NCBI RefSeq assembly: GCF_900156475.1
Contig: NZ_FTNR01000012.1
Coordinates: 62,001 to 126,000 of the forward strand
DNA from: Natronorubrum thiooxidans
GTDB taxonomy: Archaea; Halobacteriota; Halobacteria; Halobacteriales; Natrialbaceae
Reading direction: 5' to 3'
Length of the DNA stretch: 64,000 nt
Position 1 is the first letter of the stretch; each line of letters starts with the position of its first letter. This document shows positions 60,366 through 64,000 of this stretch, piece after piece. The notes under the pieces were generated by a model. The model was given only the letters and a program-made list of their open reading frames with translations. It had not been told where the DNA came from and ran no database searches. A program made the translations under genes and the position numbers.

Positions 60366-61745
60366 ATGCAGCGGAGAGCGTTCCTTCGAACGGGCGGTGT
60401 CGCTGGAGCGACGCTGGCCCTCCCGTCGTCGGCCGTGGCGTCGACGGCGTCCGGCACGGCAGCCGCAACCGAGTTCGGCTCAGACGGCGAACCGCTTGGC
60501 CGTGTCGAGGTCGACGGCGCTGCCGAAGCCGTCGTCGGCGACGCCGGTGAGACGGCGTATCTCGCCGCCACCACCGGCTTCGCGACTGTCGATATCAGCG
60601 ATCCCGCTGATCCCGCCGTGCTCGCCGAGCGACTCGACCTCGAGGCCAACGGCACGCGCATGACCGAAATCCTCGACGTGACGGTCGACGGCGATCGGCT
60701 GGCCGTCGTCGGACCCGCAAACGAAACGTCCGCGGACGTCTTCCACGGCTTCGTACTGTATGATGTAAGCGATCCCACCGATCCCGTCGCCGTTGGCCAC
60801 TACGAGACCGGGTATCACATCCACAACTGCGTTCTCGAGGATGACCTGCTCTACGTCGTCGAAAACGACACCGACGGTCACTCGCTGGTCATCTTCGATG
60901 TCAGTGACGACCCTGAAGAAATCGGCCGCTGGTCGCTGCTCGAACACGACCCCGAGTGGGCGGACGCCTTCTGGCTCACGCGCTATCTCCACGACGTGAC
61001 GATCCACGACGACATCGCCGTTCTCCCTCACTGGGACGCCGGCACGTACTTGCTCGACATCAGCGAGCCGACCACGCCCGAGTTGCTCTCGCGGGTGCGC
61101 GAAACGGATTTCGAGGCCCAACGGGATCTCGGGGATCGGGAGGCCTACATGGGGCTGCCGGGCAACGATCATTATGCGATGCTCGACGACGGTGGCGACC
61201 TCCTTGCAGTCGGTCGCGAGGCCTGGTCGGTGGATGGTGACGCGCCGGACGGACCGGGCGGAATCGACCTCTATGACGTCAGCGATCCCGCCGGACCGGA
61301 GCGGCTGTCGACGATCGATGCCCCTGCGGCCGACGACGCGTCTTACTACGGCGGGATGTGGACGATTGCGCATAACTTCGACTTCCACGACGGCCGCCTC
61401 TACTCGTCGTGGTATCAGGGCGGTGTCAAAGTCCACGACGTCAGCGATCCCGCCGACCCCGAGGAACGCGCCCACTGGCGCAATGCTGACGACGCGGGGT
61501 TCTGGACCGCCCGCGTCGCCGACCCCGGCAACACGTTCGTCGCGAGCAGCACACCGTTGATCCCCAACGCAGACACTGTGGGCGCGCTGTACACCTTCAG
61601 GAACGATCTGTCCGGCGCGGACACGGACGGAAGTCTCTTCGATTCGGTTCCCGGCTTCACCGGCCCCGCTGGAGCCGTCGGCCTCGCAGGCGGAGCCATG
61701 GCCCTCGAGTGGCTGCGCCGACGCCGCGGTGCCGACGAGCGCTGA
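60366..61745 (+). CDS. LVIVD-repeat beta-propeller protein with Tat-type signal
   Basis: 459 residues. The N-terminus MQRRAFLRTGGVAGATLALPSSAVA is a twin-arginine signal. It is followed by about six LVIVD-type repeats ending in DVSDP or DISDP (LYDVSDPTDPVAVGHY, IFDVSDDPEEIGRW, LLDISEPTTPELLSRV, LYDVSDPAGPERLSTI and VHDVSDPADPEERAHW). The C-terminus has a hydrophobic segment and basic tail (GAVGLAGGAMALEWLRRRRG), likely a membrane anchor. The fold is a surface propeller. The function of this family in archaea is not known to me. Confidence 0.85.
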   Translation: MQRRAFLRTGGVAGATLALPSSAVASTASGTAAATEFGSDGEPLGRVEVDGAAEAVVGDAGETAYLAATTGFATVDISDPADPAVLAERLDLEANGTRMTEILDVTVDGDRLAVVGPANETSADVFHGFVLYDVSDPTDPVAVGHYETGYHIHNCVLEDDLLYVVENDTDGHSLVIFDVSDDPEEIGRWSLLEHDPEWADAFWLTRYLHDVTIHDDIAVLPHWDAGTYLLDISEPTTPELLSRVRETDFEAQRDLGDREAYMGLPGNDHYAMLDDGGDLLAVGREAWSVDGDAPDGPGGIDLYDVSDPAGPERLSTIDAPAADDASYYGGMWTIAHNFDFHDGRLYSSWYQGGVKVHDVSDPADPEERAHWRNADDAGFWTARVADPGNTFVASSTPLIPNADTVGALYTFRNDLSGADTDGSLFDSVPGFTGPAGAVGLAGGAMALEWLRRRRGADER

Positions 61746-61748
61746 CGG

Positions 61749-61792
61749 GCTGCCGTCTGAAACGTTCAGTAACAACCGTGATAGACGGTAGC
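61749..61792 (+). terminator. 10-bp hairpin after the LVIVD-repeat gene
   Basis: GCTGCCGTCT (61749-61758) pairs with AGACGGTAGC (61783-61792), with nine Watson-Crick pairs and one G-T pair over a 24-base loop. It begins 4 bases after the stop codon and may end the transcript or separate it from the NFU promoter. Confidence 0.4.
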
Positions 61793-61836
61793 AGACGTCA
61801 AAACCTTATTGATCGCTCGAGTTCCTAGTTCCAATA

Positions 61837-62220
61837 ATGACGGATTCCAACGCTGTCTCTAACGCCGACACCGAGGCACCACTCAAAGAGCGTGTCGAGC
61901 GCTGGCTCAGCCGCGAGATGCCGATCATCCAGATGCACGGTGGGACGAGTGCCGTCCGGGCGGCTGACCCGGAGACCGGTGAAGTGATCATCGAACTCGG
62001 CGGTGGCTGTAAGGGGTGTTCGGTGAGTAATATCACGACGAGCAATATCGAGGCCGAACTGCTCACGTGGCCCGAGATCGACGAGATTACCGTCCGCGTC
62101 CCCGACGCCCGCGAGAGTCTCGGCGGTCCCGACCAGGCCGAGTCGATCATGGGTATCGACCGAACCGAAGGCGGCCGCGGCGACTGGGGTTCTTCGAACC
62201 CGGGCAAAGACCACCTCTGA
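61837..62220 (+). CDS. NFU/NifU C-terminal domain iron-sulfur carrier
   Basis: A 127-residue NFU-domain protein. The Fe-S binding CxxC lies in GGGCKGCSVSN, preceded by IIQMHGGTSAVRAAD. Such proteins carry a cluster on two CxxC motifs of a dimer and deliver it to client apoproteins. The C-terminal 40 residues (LGGPDQAESIMGIDRTEGGR) are an acidic extension. It is a short, stand-alone gene with a CCTTATTGA TATA-like element about 30 bases upstream. Confidence 0.9.
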   Translation: MTDSNAVSNADTEAPLKERVERWLSREMPIIQMHGGTSAVRAADPETGEVIIELGGGCKGCSVSNITTSNIEAELLTWPEIDEITVRVPDARESLGGPDQAESIMGIDRTEGGRGDWGSSNPGKDHL

Positions 62221-62307
62221 CGGTCACTGTTCGTCCCGCTGTGTCGATGTTCTCACCAACCTGCTGCGTGTGTCGCGGTAACGGGGCTGGTGCGTTTTGG
62301 GAAGTCC

Positions 62308-62314
62308 TATATCC
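62308..62314 (+). promoter_or_regulatory. TATA box of the leader-ORF/ACT/hom operon
   Basis: TATATCC lies 31-37 bases before the first ATG (62345) of the leader reading frame. Expected initiation is near 62338-62343, so the leader ORF would open the message. Confidence 0.55.
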
Positions 62315-62344
62315 TTTTACGCTCCCACTACAGAGTCATATACC

Positions 62345-62392
62345 ATGATGACGCGTGGACGCCTGAACGCAGGAGGTGGCGGCAGTGAGTGA
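62345..62392 (+). CDS. Short leader ORF of the ACT/hom operon
   Basis: ATG ATG begins a 15-codon reading frame (MMTRGRLNAGGGGSE) ending in TGA at 62390-62392, which overlaps the GTG start of the ACT gene at 62385. Its position directly after the TATA box means the message would start by translating it. Translation of the short frame could open or couple the downstream start. It may also be a simple chance frame. Confidence 0.5.
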   Translation: MMTRGRLNAGGGGSE

Positions 62393-62942
62393 CGACCCCG
62401 TCGACGAAGACGAGACGGAGACAGATGGCGGCGTTCGCGCCTACACTGTCCGTCTCGAGCTCGTCGATGAACCCGGTGAGCTCCTTCGCGCGCTCTCGCC
62501 GATCGCCGACAACGGCGGGAATCTGCTGAGTATCCACCACGAACGCGGGAACATCACCCCTCGCGGGCACATTCCTGTCGAGGTCGACCTCGAGTGCCCG
62601 CCGGACCGATTCGACGGCATTGTCGACGCCCTTCGCGACGCGGGCGTCAACGTCATTCAGGCCGGTGCCGAACACTACGGCGAGGAGATCAGCGTCGTGC
62701 TGGTCGGCAATCTCGTCGAAAACGACCTCTCGAATACGCTCTCGCGGATCGAAGACGAGGCTGACGCGGTCGTCCGCGATCTCTCGCTTGCCGCGCCCGA
62801 GGGCACGGAAGCGGTCTCGAGTGCCCGAATCCGGCTTGCGATCGACTCCGGTCGCTCCGACGCCGCGCTCGAAGCGATCCGCACGATCGGCTCGGAGAAG
62901 GAACTCACTGTCGTCGAACCACTGCTCGGAGGTGATGCCTGA
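62385..62942 (+). CDS. Double ACT-domain regulatory protein
   Basis: 185 residues with two ACT domains: the first in YTVRLELVDEPGELLRALSPIADNGGNLL (about 20-50) and the second in ISVVLVGNLVENDLSNTLSRIEDEA. Such modules bind amino acids. Its end overlaps the homoserine dehydrogenase start, so it probably regulates that enzyme, replacing a fused ACT domain. GTG at 62385 is chosen because GGAGGT (62372-62377) lies 7 bases ahead. A GTG at 62376 would sit inside that purine tract. Confidence 0.85.
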   Translation: MSDDPVDEDETETDGGVRAYTVRLELVDEPGELLRALSPIADNGGNLLSIHHERGNITPRGHIPVEVDLECPPDRFDGIVDALRDAGVNVIQAGAEHYGEEISVVLVGNLVENDLSNTLSRIEDEADAVVRDLSLAAPEGTEAVSSARIRLAIDSGRSDAALEAIRTIGSEKELTVVEPLLGGDA

Positions 62943-63889
62943 TGCAACTCGCAATTCTCGGAGCCGGAGACGTCGGCCGCTCGGTCGCCGACCTCGCCGG
63001 CGAGTACGGACACGACGTCGTTGCGCTCGCTGACTCGACAACTGCCGCAGTCGACGACGATGGAATCGACATTGCCGGCGCACTCGAGCGAAAGGCCGGC
63101 GACGAACCACTGGGCTCGAGCGACCCCGAAGACGTCTTCGACGCCGACTACGACGTCCTCGTCGAAGCGACCCCGACCACGCTGGGCGACGCTGAACCCG
63201 GCTTCTCACACGTCAAACACGCGCTCGAGGCCGACCGCCACGTCGTGTTGGCCAACAAAGGCCCCGTCGCGGAACGCTACGAAGAACTCCGCGCGCTCGA
63301 GGCCGACAGCGCGGGCTCGATCCGCTTCGAGGCCACCGTCGGCGGCGCGATTCCGGTGTTGTCGACCATCGAGGACTCGACGCCACAGGCCGTCACCGCG
63401 GCCCGCGGCGTCCTCAATGGGACCGCGAACTTCATTCTGACCCGCATGGCCGCCGAGGGCCTCGACTACGAACACGTCCTCGCGGAGGCTCAGGACCTCG
63501 GTGTGGCTGAGGCCGACCCAACATTTGACGTCGACGGCACTGACGCCGCGCTCAAGTTCGTGATCCTCGCGAACGTCCTGTCCGACGGCGGCTTCTCGCT
63601 CGAGGACGCCACGGTTGAGGGCATTCAGAACATTCCCGGCAGCGCACTCGACCTTGCGGCCGAGGACGGCCGCACGATCCGGCTTATCGGCGAAGCGACC
63701 CGCGACGGCGTCCGCGTCGGCCCGCGACTCGTCCCCGAAAACGGCCCGCTGGCCGTCACCGGTACGCGAAACATCGTCCAGATCGAGACGCGAAACGCCG
63801 GCTCGCTGCACTCGAGTGGCCGTGGCGCTGGTGGCCCGGAGACGGCGACAGCGGTGCTTTCGGACGTCGGTCGACTCCCACCGCTGTAG
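62942..63889 (+). CDS. hom: Homoserine dehydrogenase
   Basis: A 315-residue NAD(P)-dependent enzyme that reduces aspartate semialdehyde to homoserine on the threonine/methionine branch. Rossmann motif GAGDVGRSVADL, then NKGPVA for cofactor contact and TVGGAIPVLSTIED for substrate. Catalytic residues lie in the GTANFILTRM region and in DLGVAEADPTFDVDGTDAALK. It lacks a C-terminal ACT domain, consistent with the separate ACT protein upstream. The start overlaps the ACT stop (TGATG). Confidence 0.93.
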   Translation: MQLAILGAGDVGRSVADLAGEYGHDVVALADSTTAAVDDDGIDIAGALERKAGDEPLGSSDPEDVFDADYDVLVEATPTTLGDAEPGFSHVKHALEADRHVVLANKGPVAERYEELRALEADSAGSIRFEATVGGAIPVLSTIEDSTPQAVTAARGVLNGTANFILTRMAAEGLDYEHVLAEAQDLGVAEADPTFDVDGTDAALKFVILANVLSDGGFSLEDATVEGIQNIPGSALDLAAEDGRTIRLIGEATRDGVRVGPRLVPENGPLAVTGTRNIVQIETRNAGSLHSSGRGAGGPETATAVLSDVGRLPPL

Positions 63890-64000
63890 CGGACCGTTGA
63901 CCGTCCCCGTAGATTCGCGCTCTCACTGACCGTTCTCTGCAGTCTCTCCTCGTTCTCGTAGCCATTCCCCGTCGCTTCACAGCCACCCACACGATGAGCC

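Noticed and set aside
1-64000. tRNA or rRNA genes
   Set aside because: I looked for T-arm type GGTTCRA strings with pairing arms in all gaps and found none that fold into a tRNA. No rRNA-like stretch is present.

Overview
The window is a stretch of haloarchaeal chromosome. The DNA is G+C-rich and the proteins are strongly acidic, with Asp/Glu-heavy surfaces. Many genes have an archaeal TATA box about 25-30 bases before a start codon with almost no leader, and secreted proteins carry twin-arginine lipoprotein signals. Several genes are characteristically archaeal: glycerol-1-phosphate dehydrogenase, a geranylgeranyl-reductase family protein, halocyanin, archaeal-type prolyl-tRNA synthetase and a fused ferredoxin-type glutamate synthase. 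The hexamer CTCGAG is very common by eye, which fits a member of the Natrialbales, but genus cannot be assigned from the sequence alone. I saw no rRNA, tRNA, CRISPR array, complete insertion sequence or prophage.

Layout. 1-3163: phosphate uptake operon pstS(partial)-C-A-B without phoU. 3246-8974: lone trpB, a HIT protein, a family 4 glycosyltransferase, a hyper-acidic membrane-anchored protein and an S9 peptidase. 9039-13641: an aldehyde:ferredoxin-oxidoreductase homologue that lacks the iron-sulfur ligands, facing an acyl-CoA synthetase/cyclase operon. 13773-17118: egsA, an NAD-dependent epimerase, a DUF123 protein and a peroxidase-related protein. 17589-20484: a zinc/manganese ABC transporter operon with an operator-like palindrome. 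20566-28927: gltB, proS, a quinone oxidoreductase, an overlooked 41-residue ORF and a Nudix hydrolase.

28978-35912 is the most interesting block. Three genes overlapping by 8 bases each encode an ATPase-dead helicase-like protein, a small iron-sulfur nuclease-like protein whose catalytic residues look lost, and a full UvrD-type helicase fused to an iron-sulfur PD-(D/E)XK nuclease. Read together they resemble an AddAB end-resection machine in which AddB is split into two polypeptides.

36026-48810: a CBS protein, small membrane proteins, uvrA, stress proteins, two class V aminotransferases, a seven-helix membrane protein, a halocyanin/sulfite-oxidase-type pair and an FKBP isomerase. Three intergenic gaps here (37704, 42433 and 44537) hold copies of the same structured palindromic repeat. 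48978-57017: a 49-residue protein paired with a divergent triosephosphate-isomerase-like protein, an orphan NrfD, a geranylgeranyl reductase, coaD, and an isochorismatase/YcgG-family pair. 57075-58003: an SDR gene with decayed copies of its own 3' end beside it. 58130-64000: tandem UspA paralogues, a ROK kinase, a beta-propeller (LVIVD) protein, an NFU iron-sulfur carrier and a leader-ORF/ACT/homoserine dehydrogenase operon.

Most of the window is ordinary core metabolism and repair. The less ordinary parts are the split AddAB-like module, the cysteine-stripped AOR with competing hairpins at its start codon, the dispersed palindromic repeat, and the short ORFs that normal length cut-offs miss.
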